A stretch of 64,000 nt of DNA from Flavobacteriaceae bacterium CRH. GTDB taxonomy: Bacteria; Bacteroidota; Bacteroidia; Flavobacteriales; Flavobacteriaceae. The translations under genes were made by a program, and so were the position numbers. The notes under the pieces were generated by a model. It was not told where the DNA came from. It did not search any database and saw only the letters and a program-made list of their open reading frames with translations. The stretch covers positions 248,001 to 312,000 of the forward strand of contig LMAJ01000003.1 in assembly GCA_001507425.1 (NCBI GenBank), read 5' to 3'. Below are positions 8,302 to 20,200 of the stretch, piece after piece (the stretch's first letter is position 1; each line of letters begins with the position of its first letter).

Positions 8302-8841
8302 TTAATTATTTAATGTTTTGATAGGAGGTGGGGGTGGAGGTAAAACTCCTTTTCTACTTTCAAAATTTATATTTTTATTAATTTCTTTCAGTTTCAATTT
8401 TGCTTTTATACTTCCAATCCAATGTGAGATTGAATCAATTTCTTTTGGCGCTTTATGGCTATGAACTAATAGAGTTTTTCTTTTTGAATCTTTTTGTATG
8501 CTTATTCCATAACAACTTCCATCTGAGTAATTTTCAAAATATTCAGATTTGTATTTAAAAAGATTTACTTCTTCTATATAATCAAAAAGTTTTAATCTTT
8601 CTTCAGAATTTAAAATTCCATAATAGTTTGTATCTTCTTTTATAACAAAAGTAGTATCGTCGATATTTCTTCCAATCCAATGATATCGAAGATAGACAGT
8701 ATCAGATTGAGTAAACTTAATAGAATAGACTTCACTGAATGTTCCTCCAAAAGAATAATCAAATGAATCAAAAACTTTCTTTTTTTCAGTGCAACTTAAA
8801 AAGAATAAACTTATAAAAATGATTATAGAAGGACATTTCAT
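8302..8841 (-). CDS. Small hypothetical lipoprotein
   Basis: The protein has 179 aa from the ATG at 8841; a TTG at 8856 is less likely. A lipoprotein signal is clear (ISLFFLSC, lipid-modified C17). The mature part is charged and rich in beta-strand patterns, includes RYHWIGRNIDD and SHWIGSIK, and ends in a run of six prolines with a short tail. I recognise no family. It sits between GH97 and SusA-like genes in the same direction but shows no carbohydrate-binding features, so its presence in the starch locus may be incidental. Confidence 0.7.
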   Translation of the reverse strand: MKCPSIIIFISLFFLSCTEKKKVFDSFDYSFGGTFSEVYSIKFTQSDTVYLRYHWIGRNIDDTTFVIKEDTNYYGILNSEERLKLFDYIEEVNLFKYKSEYFENYSDGSCYGISIQKDSKRKTLLVHSHKAPKEIDSISHWIGSIKAKLKLKEINKNINFESRKGVLPPPPPPIKTLNN

Positions 8842-8885
8842 ATTATAGTATTTCAAATTATAATCAAATATATCAGATTAAAAAA

Positions 8886-8919
8886 AAGACAAGTAATCTC
8901 GGGGAAAATTGCCTGTCTT
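8886..8919 (-). terminator. Weak terminator after GH97 gene
   Basis: Read leftward, AAGACA (8914-8919) pairs with TGTCTT (8886-8891) across a 22-base loop, followed by a run of T residues. The stem is short and the loop long, so the call is weak; it would separate the GH97 gene from the lipoprotein gene. Confidence 0.4.
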
Positions 8920-8928
8920 CTTAAAAAA

Positions 8929-11055
<2,127 letters not shown>

Positions 11056-11095
11056 TTAAGTTTATAGTAACGTATTGGTAGACGCAATCATTTTT

Positions 11096-11233
11096 AACAC
11101 ATAGAAACATAGTATTAAATGTGTAAAAAGAATGCAAAAAAGAAACTAGTTTCTTTACACATAGCCAACTATGTTTATTTTAAATAAGTGAAACGCCTTT
11201 TTAGAATACTCTAAATCTATGTTTCTATGTGTT
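11096..11233. repeat. ACATAG-type inverted repeat
   Basis: A perfect 17-bp inverted repeat: AACACATAGAAACATAG at 11096-11112 and its complement at 11217-11233. Between them a second, smaller copy occurs: ACACATAG and CTATGTTT around 11156-11176, separated by four bases. Units of ACATAG repeat about every 8-9 bp. It fills the gap between the GH65 and GH97 genes. Confidence 0.8.
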
Positions 11234-11267
11234 TATGTTTTTTGCTAATTACCCCTAATTTATTGTA

Positions 11268-13571
11268 TTAATTTATTTGTACAAATTTACTTGCAATTTC
11301 AGGATTTCCATTTACGATGATTGTTAAATCTTGATCGCCGTCTACAGTAAAAGTGGTTTCATTATGATTTACATCAACTTTCAAAATTTGATTTCTGAAA
11401 TTGATTTTAAAAGAATATGCATTCCATTCTTTTGGAATTTTTGGAGAGAAATGCAATTGGTCATTTTTAACTCTCATTCCACCAAAACCTTCTACAATAC
11501 TCATCCATGTTCCGGCCATTGAAGTAATGTGACAGCCTTCTTCTACTTCTTTATTATAATCATCTAAATCAAGACGAGAAGTTCTTAAATAGAACGTATA
11601 CGCCATATCCATTTTGTCTAAAACGGCAGCCTGAATCGAGTGAACGCAAGGCGAAAGTGAACTTTCGTGAACGGTAAACGATTCATAAAAATCGAAATTA
11701 CGTTCTAATTCTTCTCTCGAAAAATGATCTTCAAAGAAATAAAAACATTGTAAAACGTCGGCTTGCTTAATATATGGGGAACGTAAAACGCGATCCCAAG
11801 ACCATTTTTGGTTGATCGGGCGTTGTGCTTTATCTAAATCTTTTACAGGAACTAAATCTTTATCTAAAAAGCCATCTTGCTGTAAATAAATGCCCAATTC
11901 TTTTGAAGTTGGGAAATACATATTATCGGCAACTTTTTTCCATTCCTGAATTTCATTCGCAGAAAGTGTAACTTTCTCAAAAATGCGTTTGTGATCTGAA
12001 GGATATTCTAAAGCGACTTTATTGATTTGTTCCGAAGCAAAATCAATACACCATTTTGCAATATAATTGGTGTAGAAATTATTGTTGATATTGTTTTCGT
12101 ATTCGTTTGGCCCTGTAACTCCTAAAATCACATATTGATTTTTCTCTTTTGAAAAAGAAGCTCTTTGGTGCCAGAAACGCGCAATTCCGATTAATACTTC
12201 TAAACCTTTTTCAGGAATATAAGAGTAATCTCCGGTGAAACGGTAATAGTTGTAAATCGCAAAAGCAATCGCACCATTTCTATGAATTTCTTCGTGCGTG
12301 ATTTCCCATTCGTTGTGGCATTCTTCTCCATTCATGGTAACCATCGGGTACAATGCAGCGCCATTTTTGAAACCTAAATTGTCTTTGGCGTTTTCAATCG
12401 CTTTATCCAATTGATTGAAACGGTACGTCAATAAATTTCTTGCAACCTGCTGATCTTTTGTTGCCATGTAAAACGGAATGCAATACGCTTCGGTATCCCA
12501 ATACGTTGATCCGCCGTATTTTTCTCCGGTAAAACCTTTTGGTCCAATATTTAAACGAGAATCTTTTCCTAAATACGTTTGGTTTAATTGGAAGATGTTG
12601 AAACGAATTCCCTGTTGTGCTTTTACGTCGCCATCAATGGTAATATCTGACATTTCCCAGATTTTTGCCCAGGCATCAATTTGATTTTGAAGCAAAGCAT
12701 CGTATCCTGAGTTTAGAGCCGATTTTATTACTTTTTCGGCTGCAGCCAAAGTGTTTTCATGATTTAAAGAAACCGTATATCCACCAATTTTTTGAATCGA
12801 TGAGGTTTGTCCTTTTGCAATAATAGTTCCGTAAGTATACTGAACTTTATCTGTTGTTGAGTCGATTGTAGATGGCGAAACATGAATATTTTCTCCGTTT
12901 GCTAAAATCGTATTGTGCATGAAAGTCGTAACCTTGAAATGCGTTTTAAACGTTTGCGCGGTTACAAAAGCTTCATTTGTACCTTTTTTTACTTCAAGGG
13001 GTTCCCAAAATTTTTCATCCCAGTTCGCATCTTCATTCGTAACTCCGGCGTCGATATAAGGTTTGTAAACGATTTTGGCGTCTTTGTTTAAAGGCGTAAT
13101 TTCATATTTAATGATTCCCGCTTCATCTAAATCTAATGAAAGAAAACGACGAACGTTTACGGCAATTTCAGTTCCGTTTTTTAAAGTTGCTTCAAAAGAA
13201 CGATTGTACCAACCTTCTTTCATGTTCAGCTCTCTGCGGAAATTCCTAACTTCAGAACAGGTATTTAAATCAAGATTTTCTTCGTTGATTTCTACGTCAA
13301 TTCCAATCCAGTTTGGCGCGTTTAATACTTTGGCAAAATATTTCGGGTAACCGTTTTTCCACCAGCCTACTTTTGTTTTATCCGGATAGTAAATTCCTGC
13401 TATATAACTTCCCTGAAAAGTTTCAGCAGAATATGTTTCTTCAAAATTGGCGCGTTGTCCCATAGCACCGTTCCCGATACTAAAAAGACTTTCAGACGAT
13501 TTTACTCTTTCGGCATCAAATCCTTCTTCTATAATTGACCAATTGTCTGGTTTTATATAATCTTGGTTCAT
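11268..13571 (-). CDS. GH65 maltose phosphorylase
   Basis: The protein has 767 aa and no signal peptide, so it is cytosolic. It has the GH65 N-terminal sandwich, an (alpha/alpha)6 catalytic barrel with the general acid E490 in VTGPNEYENNINNN, and the phosphate-site region around ESSLSPCVHS. Family enzymes phosphorolyse alpha-disaccharides with inversion to beta-glucose-1-phosphate. The overlapping-operon neighbours, a sugar transporter and a beta-phosphoglucomutase, and the starch context make maltose the best substrate; kojibiose or trehalose cannot be strictly excluded from sequence alone. It lies 45 bp after the mutase gene. Confidence 0.9.
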   Translation of the reverse strand: MNQDYIKPDNWSIIEEGFDAERVKSSESLFSIGNGAMGQRANFEETYSAETFQGSYIAGIYYPDKTKVGWWKNGYPKYFAKVLNAPNWIGIDVEINEENLDLNTCSEVRNFRRELNMKEGWYNRSFEATLKNGTEIAVNVRRFLSLDLDEAGIIKYEITPLNKDAKIVYKPYIDAGVTNEDANWDEKFWEPLEVKKGTNEAFVTAQTFKTHFKVTTFMHNTILANGENIHVSPSTIDSTTDKVQYTYGTIIAKGQTSSIQKIGGYTVSLNHENTLAAAEKVIKSALNSGYDALLQNQIDAWAKIWEMSDITIDGDVKAQQGIRFNIFQLNQTYLGKDSRLNIGPKGFTGEKYGGSTYWDTEAYCIPFYMATKDQQVARNLLTYRFNQLDKAIENAKDNLGFKNGAALYPMVTMNGEECHNEWEITHEEIHRNGAIAFAIYNYYRFTGDYSYIPEKGLEVLIGIARFWHQRASFSKEKNQYVILGVTGPNEYENNINNNFYTNYIAKWCIDFASEQINKVALEYPSDHKRIFEKVTLSANEIQEWKKVADNMYFPTSKELGIYLQQDGFLDKDLVPVKDLDKAQRPINQKWSWDRVLRSPYIKQADVLQCFYFFEDHFSREELERNFDFYESFTVHESSLSPCVHSIQAAVLDKMDMAYTFYLRTSRLDLDDYNKEVEEGCHITSMAGTWMSIVEGFGGMRVKNDQLHFSPKIPKEWNAYSFKINFRNQILKVDVNHNETTFTVDGDQDLTIIVNGNPEIASKFVQIN

Positions 13572-13616
13572 TTGTTTTTACAGTGTTTTTCGTGATTGAT
13601 TGATTTATGATTGATT

Positions 13617-14276
13617 TTACTTTTTGATTAATGATTCGATAAAGTTTTCATCTATTACAGTGAAATCTTTAAAAATGAAATCAGCCTCATGCAAAATTGT
13701 TTCCTCACCAATTCCCACACTTACCATTTCTGCAATATTTGCTGCCTGAATTCCGGCAACAGAATCTTCAAATACAATTGAATTTTTTGGATCAATATTT
13801 AATGATTGAGCCGCTTTTAAGAAAACTTCCGGATCTGGTTTTGCATTGGAAACATCGTTTCCATCAACAATAACATCGAAATACGAAATGATTCCGGTTT
13901 TCTCTAAAATTGGTCTTGCATTTTTACTGGCAGAACCCAATGCAATTCCTTGGTTTTTATCTTTTAATAGTTTTAGAATTTTAAAAACTCCAGGAAGAAT
14001 CTCGCTTTCGTCCATGTCAACTAAATAAGATAAGTAATCTTCGTTTTTTTGAATCAGCCATTTGTCTTTGTCTTCCTGAGAAGCCTGAACATTTCCTAAT
14101 TCAAGAATTATATCTAACGAACGAACGCGGCTTACTCCTTTAAGCAACTCGTTATGTTCATGTGTGAAATTAATATTTAAGGCCTGAGCGATTTTTTGCC
14201 AGGCTAAAAAGTGATATTTGGCGGTATCTACAATTACGCCATCAAGGTCGAATATGAATGCTTTTTTATTACTCAT
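13617..14276 (-). CDS. pgmB: Beta-phosphoglucomutase
   Basis: The protein has 219 aa from the ATG at 14276, which overlaps the transporter stop by 8 bp; a TTG at 14285 is the alternative. The HAD motif I is FDLDGVIVDTAKYHF (D10 nucleophile, D12), and DGVIVDT rather than DGTLxD is typical of beta-PGM. The cap holds the LLKGVSRVRSL stretch, with GSASKN (motif II), KPDPEVF (motif III) and FEDSVAGIQAA (motif IV). It converts beta-glucose-1-phosphate to glucose-6-phosphate in the cytosol, directly taking the product of the adjacent GH65 enzyme. Translational coupling to the transporter is likely. Confidence 0.94.
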   Translation of the reverse strand: MSNKKAFIFDLDGVIVDTAKYHFLAWQKIAQALNINFTHEHNELLKGVSRVRSLDIILELGNVQASQEDKDKWLIQKNEDYLSYLVDMDESEILPGVFKILKLLKDKNQGIALGSASKNARPILEKTGIISYFDVIVDGNDVSNAKPDPEVFLKAAQSLNIDPKNSIVFEDSVAGIQAANIAEMVSVGIGEETILHEADFIFKDFTVIDENFIESLIKK

Positions 14277-15783
14277 GAATTTCAATTTTAGTTCTGCTAT
14301 TTACTCTCAGCGTAAGCAATCCGGCAAATATCATTGATATTCCACCGATTATTAAGGCGTAAATAGGTTCATTATGAAAGAATTGTTTGATTACAAATCC
14401 TAATATAGTTGCTGCAACAATTTGAGGAATTACTACAAAAAAGTTAAAAACTCCCATATAATAACCCATTTTTGCTGCCGGCAAAGCACCAGATAACATC
14501 GCATAAGGCATCGATAAAATACTTGCCCACGCAATTCCAACGCCTAACATTGGAAGAATAAGCATCTGTTTATCACTAATAAAATAGATAGAGATTAAAC
14601 CAACACCTCCGGCGCATAATGCCAATAAATGTGTTGCTCTAACACCTACTTTTTTTGCAATAACCGGTAATAAGAATGCTACAGCAGCAGCAACTCCGTT
14701 ATAAACTGTAAATAATACAGAAACCCAGTCAGCAGCATCATTGTAAACTTTTGATGTGGTGTCTGTTGTGCCAAAAATGTGTTGGGTAACGGCTTGTGTT
14801 GTATAAATCCACATGGAGAAAAGCGCAAACCAAGAGAAAAACTGAACCCATGCTAATTTTTGCATTGTTCTTGGCATATTCAATAAATCGGTCATGATTA
14901 TGGTAAAGCCATTCTGAACATTTTTAGTTCGTAATTGAGAGGCAATTACAAATAAAACACCCATGAAAATTAGTCCGATGAATAAAATATATAATTCTTT
15001 TGCCAGGTTGTTTTCAAAAATTAGAAACGAAATTAATCCTCCAATAGCGGAGAATATTAATCCTAAAAACAATTGTTTTTTAATTGTAACACCTGATTCT
15101 GTTTGCAGATCATTTTTTTCTAAATCTTTTTTGCTGTTAGCTTCAAATGCATGAAGTTCTTCGGGAGTATATTCGGTTGATTTAAAAACAGTCCATAAAA
15201 CAGAAAGCAGAAAAACAATTCCGCCAATGTAGAAAGACCATTTTACTGTATCCGGAATAATTCCTTTAGGAGCAACATTGCTAACATCAAAAACATTTGT
15301 AAAAAGATAGGGTAAAACAGAACCTACAACGGCGCCTGTACCAATAAAGAAACTCTGCATTACAAACCCCAGCGCACGTTGATGGTCGGGTAATTTATCG
15401 CCAACAAAGGCACGAAAAGGTTCCATTGAAACATTTATCGAAGCGTCCATTATCCATAAAGTTCCCGCTGCAATCCATAAAGTAGGAGAGTTTGGCATAA
15501 CAAATAAAGCAATTGAAGATAAAATAGCTCCAATTAAAAAATAGGGGCGACGACGTCCTAAACGAGTCCAGGTTCTGTCACTAAAATAACCAATAACGGG
15601 CTGAATAATTAAACCAGAAACAGGCGCAGCAATCCACAAAATTGGAATGTCATCTATTTTAGCACCAAGGGTTTCAAAAATTCTTGAAGTATTTGCGTTT
15701 TGCAGTGCAAAACCAAACTGTATTCCCAAGAAACCGAAACTCATGTTCCAAATTTCCCAGAAACTTAATTTACGCTTTTCCAT
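14269..15783 (-). CDS. MFS sugar transporter, SLC45/GPH-like (probable maltose permease)
   Basis: The protein has 504 aa with about twelve hydrophobic segments and a hydrophilic central loop at about 205-230. The N-terminal signature SFGFLGIQFGFALQNANTSR and the loop DRTWTRLGRRRPY are those of the SLC45/sucrose-H+ symporter group of the major facilitator superfamily, which in bacteria imports maltose or sucrose. It is the first gene of a leftward operon with pgmB and GH65, so maltose import for phosphorolysis is the natural reading. The substrate is inferred from context. Confidence 0.9.
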   Translation of the reverse strand: MEKRKLSFWEIWNMSFGFLGIQFGFALQNANTSRIFETLGAKIDDIPILWIAAPVSGLIIQPVIGYFSDRTWTRLGRRRPYFLIGAILSSIALFVMPNSPTLWIAAGTLWIMDASINVSMEPFRAFVGDKLPDHQRALGFVMQSFFIGTGAVVGSVLPYLFTNVFDVSNVAPKGIIPDTVKWSFYIGGIVFLLSVLWTVFKSTEYTPEELHAFEANSKKDLEKNDLQTESGVTIKKQLFLGLIFSAIGGLISFLIFENNLAKELYILFIGLIFMGVLFVIASQLRTKNVQNGFTIIMTDLLNMPRTMQKLAWVQFFSWFALFSMWIYTTQAVTQHIFGTTDTTSKVYNDAADWVSVLFTVYNGVAAAVAFLLPVIAKKVGVRATHLLALCAGGVGLISIYFISDKQMLILPMLGVGIAWASILSMPYAMLSGALPAAKMGYYMGVFNFFVVIPQIVAATILGFVIKQFFHNEPIYALIIGGISMIFAGLLTLRVNSRTKIEIHE

Positions 15784-15809
15784 TATCGTAATTAAAAAAT
15801 TAATTAGAC

Positions 15810-15828
15810 GATAAGCGCTATGCTTATC
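15810..15828. promoter_or_regulatory. Inverted repeat upstream of the sugar transporter
   Basis: GATAAGC (15810-15816) and GCTTATC (15822-15828) form a 7-bp perfect inverted repeat with a 5-base centre, 27 bp upstream of the transporter start. It may be an operator or a 5' leader hairpin; no match to a known regulator is claimed. Confidence 0.35.
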
Positions 15829-15910
15829 AAAACTTACTGTTTTTTTCGAAGTAAAAGTAAAAGCTTTGACGGTCGTAAAAGTATAAATTATTTTTAGATA
15901 TATGCTAACA

Positions 15911-15940
15911 AAAAAGCCACAAATATTATTTATGGCTTTA
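15911..15940 (-). terminator. Terminator of the LacI-type regulator gene
   Basis: Read leftward, AAAGCCA (15933-15939) pairs with TGGCTTT (15913-15919), followed by six T residues counting the end of the stem, 23 bp after the regulator stop codon. This separates the regulator from the transporter operon. Confidence 0.65.
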
Positions 15941-15962
15941 GAATAGGTTGATTTTAAGAAAA

Positions 15963-16994
15963 TTAGTCAGTTGATTCTCTTTTTATCAAATGAGTTTCTA
16001 TAACTTCTGTAGTGTAGTTTTCATTTTCCTCTTCGTCGTCGTTATGTTCGGCTTCTAGTCTTTCAATAAGCATTTTAGCCGCTTTATTTCCCATTTTTTC
16101 TCCACTTTGACTTACGGTTGTAATACTTGGAGTGGAGTATTTTGAGATGATTCCGTCCGTAAAAGCAATTACAGCAAGGTCTTCAGGAACTTTGAGTCCC
16201 ATTTTATTGGCTGTTTTAATAATTGTTACCGCAAAAAGCTCATTTACCGCAAAAACAGCATCAAAAGCTCTGTCATGTAAAAGCTGGCTAATTGTGATTT
16301 CGCAAGTATCTACATCTTCAATTTTAATAATTAAATCTTCATTGAATGGTAATCCGTTGTCTAGTAAAGCTTTTTCGTAACCGTCAGTTCTTAGTTTTCC
16401 AACGCTCACATAATCGACAGTTGTAACCAGAGCAATTTTTTTTCTTCCATTATCAATTAAACTCTGAACGGCTTCATAAGCAGCGGCCTTGTCATCAATA
16501 ATAACTTTATCACATAAAATATCGTTGGTAACGCGGTCAAACATTACAACAGGCATTCCCTGATTGATAACTTCTGTAATGTGGTGAAAATCACCTTTGT
16601 ATTGTGTTTCTTTAGAAAGTGACATGATAAAACCATCGATACTTCCGTTAGCTAACATTTCCATATTTAGTACTTCTTTATCGAATGAATCATCAGATAA
16701 ACAGATAACAACACTATAACCATTTTCATTTGCAACCTGCTCAATTCCGTTAATTACGGTAGAGAAAAAATAATGTACAATTTCCGGAATGATAATACCA
16801 ATACTTTTGGTTTTTCGATTTTTTAAACTAAGGGCAATATTGTTTGGTTTGTAGTTGTAAAACTTTGCAAAAGCCTGCACTTTTAAGCGCGTTTCTTCGC
16901 CAATTTCTAAGCTGTTTCGTAGTGATTTTGAGACAGTTGAAATTGACACGTCGAGTTCTCTTGCAATCTGTTTTAAGGTTATTTTACGTTTCAT
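15963..16994 (-). CDS. LacI-family transcriptional regulator of the starch locus
   Basis: The protein has 343 aa. Residues about 4-25 form the LacI helix-turn-helix (LKQIARELDVSISTVSKSLR) and are followed by the hinge (NNIALSLKNRKTKSIGIIIP) and a periplasmic-binding-protein-like effector domain (about 62-330). It is divergent from susC and next to the maltose operon, so it very likely senses maltose or a maltooligosaccharide and controls both sets; the hinge motif ALSLK differs from the classic ARxL but is common in this phylum. Whether it activates or represses cannot be read from sequence. Confidence 0.93.
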   Translation of the reverse strand: MKRKITLKQIARELDVSISTVSKSLRNSLEIGEETRLKVQAFAKFYNYKPNNIALSLKNRKTKSIGIIIPEIVHYFFSTVINGIEQVANENGYSVVICLSDDSFDKEVLNMEMLANGSIDGFIMSLSKETQYKGDFHHITEVINQGMPVVMFDRVTNDILCDKVIIDDKAAAYEAVQSLIDNGRKKIALVTTVDYVSVGKLRTDGYEKALLDNGLPFNEDLIIKIEDVDTCEITISQLLHDRAFDAVFAVNELFAVTIIKTANKMGLKVPEDLAVIAFTDGIISKYSTPSITTVSQSGEKMGNKAAKMLIERLEAEHNDDEEENENYTTEVIETHLIKRESTD

Positions 16995-17126
16995 AGTAAT
17001 ATATGGAAAAAATCTAATTGATAATAAAGGTATGTGAAATTTTGAGAATTGATAATTTTTGACTTAAAAGATTACAAAATATAGAAAGTTTTCAACACTA
17101 TCACGTTTTCGTAACCTATTAAAAAT

Positions 17127-17142
17127 TGTAAAACGTTGGTCA
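17127..17142. promoter_or_regulatory. Candidate LacI-type operator over the susC promoter
   Basis: TGTAAAACGTTGGTCA is an imperfect palindrome with the central CG of LacI-family sites (TGnnnAAC|GTTnnnCA). It overlaps the TTG -33 element of the susC promoter. A second half-palindrome, TCACG-TTTT-CGTAA, lies at 17101-17114. Binding is inferred only. Confidence 0.35.
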
Positions 17143-17164
17143 TGTTAATAAATTCCTAATTTTG
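17136..17164 (+). promoter_or_regulatory. susC promoter (Bacteroidota type)
   Basis: TTG at 17136-17138, an 18-base spacer and TAATTTTG at 17157-17164 fit the TTG/TAnnTTTG consensus used by the primary sigma factor of this phylum. Transcription would start near 17170, leaving a leader of about 60 bases before the susC ATG. Confidence 0.7.
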
Positions 17165-17229
17165 AAATTCGAAGTAAAATTAAAAACTTAACTAACAATC
17201 ACAAACTCAAACTAATTTAAACAAAAAGT

Positions 17230-20200
17230 ATGAAAACAATTTACAAAAAGTTGTTATTTTTATTCCTATTGTTGCCATTTACTGTACTAGCTCAAAGTAC
17301 TTTAAGCGGAACTGTTGCCGATAAAGCAACAGGGCAGCCAATACCTGGAGTAAATATAAGTGTACAAGGTGCTCCAGGCGGTGCATCTACAGGATTTGAT
17401 GGTATTTACCAATTATCAAATGTTAAAACTGGTAACAAAATTGTCGTTTCTTTTATTGGATACAAAACGCAAACGATTGAGTACACCGGACAAAAAACAC
17501 TAAACGTTTCTTTAGAAGAAGATACTAACCAACTTAAAGAAGTTGTTGTACAAGTAGGTTACGGTACTGTTAAGAAAAAGGATGCAACGGGTGCAGTAAC
17601 AGTTTTGTCTGCAAGTCAGTTTAATAAAGGGCCTGTAGGATCAGCAGATCAACTTCTTATTGGTAGAGCTGCAGGTGTCAGAATTACTACTGAAGGAGGT
17701 CAGCCAGATGCAAACCCGAATATTAGAATTAGAGGAGGAAGCTCATTATCAGGTAATAATAGCCCGTTAATAATTATTGATGGCGTGCCAATTGATAATA
17801 CTAATCCGGCTGGTATTTCAAACCCATTAACATTAATAAACCCTAATGATATTGATACATTTGCGATTTTAAAAGATGCTTCTGCAACTGCTATATATGG
17901 ATCAAGAGCATCAAACGGTGTTATCATTATTACAACCAAAAAGGGTGTTTCAGGAGCTCCAAAATTTAACTTTTCATCAAATGTAACAATTGGAAAAGTG
18001 AATAATCCTGTTGATATTTTAAGCGGAACTGAATTTGTTTCTTTCATGCAAAAATATCATCCAACGTACACTAATTTGTTAGGAATTCCTGATGGTACAG
18101 GTGCAACTGATATTGCAGGAACGCCTCAAATTGAAGGCAGAATTATATACGATACGGATTGGCAGGATTTAATTTACAGACAATCTATATCTACAGATAA
18201 TAATTTTAGTGCAAGAGCTAACTTATTCGGTAAAATTCCGTTTAGAGCTTCTGTAGGTTATGCAAAAAATGAAGGTGTAGTAAGAACAAATGATTTGGAC
18301 AGATATACAGGTTCGATTAAACTTTCACCGGTTCTTTTAGATAATCATTTGAAAATTGATGTAAATGCTAAAGGAATTTCAGTAAAAAAGAATGCTATTG
18401 ACGGCGATGCTGTTATTGGTAATGCTTTAGGAATGGATCCAACAAAACCAGCTTATGATAATACAAGTGATAGATTTGGAGGATATTATCAGTTGCTTAA
18501 TACTAATAACTCTTTAAGCGGACAACTAAATCCTTTGGCTATCTTAAACCAAAGATCACGTCCTGAAGAAGTTCAGAAATTATTAGGAAATATTGAATTA
18601 GATTATAAACTACCTTTTCTTGAGGCTTTAAGAGTGGTAGCAAACGGAGGGTTAGAAGCATCTAAAACTAAAATTGAAGAAACGTACACTGACAACTCTA
18701 TTCAGACGTATCAGTTAAACAACTCTGTTGTAAGTACACCTCCAACTTATGTTTTTAATCCGGGACTTAATTATGCTGAAAACCAGACGGTAACTAATAA
18801 AACATTAGATACTTATTTAGCATATACTAAAAGTTTAAACGGATTTGTTACAAGAATTGATGCTCAGGCAGGATATTCGTACCAAAATTTTAAAACAGAC
18901 GGTAATAAAGAAATTTACAGATACAGTACTGTAAACGGTTCAAGAGAAATAACTCCAAATGCTTCTAATCCAAATAACAGGTATTATAATGAGAGGAACT
19001 TGCAGTCGTTTTTTGGAAGAGCAAATTTTGATTTGGTAAATAAATATCTATTTACATTCACGCTAAGAGCAGACGGATCGTCTTTATTTAAAGAAGACAG
19101 CAGATGGGGTTATTTTCCTGCTGCGGGTTTTGCCTGGAGAGTTAAAGATGAGTCATTTTTGAAAGATTCAAAAACTTTTAAAGAATTAAAATTAAGATTA
19201 GGATACGGTATTACAGGTCAGCAAGACATTACGGCTGCTGCAGGTTCTTATCCTTATAGCGCTTTATTTGGTTATACTAGTGCTTCAAGTACTTATATTC
19301 CAGGTGTAAATGGTTATTTTGCAAAACCTTATAATGAAGATTTAACATGGGAGAAAACAACAACTTATAATGTAGGGGTTGATTTTGAATTATTTGAAAA
19401 GAGTATCATTACAGGTAGTATTGATGCTTATCAAAAATACACTAAAGATTTACTTTCTGTAGTTTCTGCATCTCCGGGGCAGTCATTAACAAATGAATTT
19501 GTTTCTAATGTTGGTACTATGGAAAATAGAGGTGTTGAAGGAAACTTAAATGTGAAAGTTTTTACCGGTAATGATTTTAATTTATCTGTAAATGGTAATA
19601 TTGCTTATAACATAGGTAAAATTACTGACCTGAATAACAGAACGACTAATGTAGACAACACTTCAACGCTACCTACCGCAACTGGTCAAAAATTAGCTTA
19701 TAATACTGTTGGTGAGCAGCCATATTCTGCCTGGGTTTTTGAACAAGTATATGATTCAAATAACAGACCAATTGAAAATGCTTTTGTTGATAAAAATGGA
19801 GATGGTGCTATTGATGATAATGATAGAAGTTACGTAGCATTAAGACCAAATTGGACTTACGGTTTAGGTTTTACGGCTACTTACAAAAAGTTAGACTTAA
19901 CGACTACTTTTAATGGACAAATAGGCGGAAAAGTTTACAATGCAAGAAAGGCTCAATCTGGTTATATAGATAAAGCAATTCCAACTAACGGAACAAATTT
20001 AACTAACGTTTTGGATACTGATTATGTTTTTCAAAATATTAACGGAAACATTCCTTTTTCTGATTATTATTTAGAAGATGCAAGTTTCTTACGTTGTCAA
20101 AATGTTACATTAGGATACAATTTTGATAAAGTAATTAAAGGTGCAGTTTTAAGATTATATGCTTCAGCAAATAACTTATTTATTGTAACAGATTATTCTG

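Noticed and set aside
15837..15890. GTAAAAG triple repeat upstream of the sugar transporter
   Set aside because: Short and AT-rich; cannot be told from chance without comparison.
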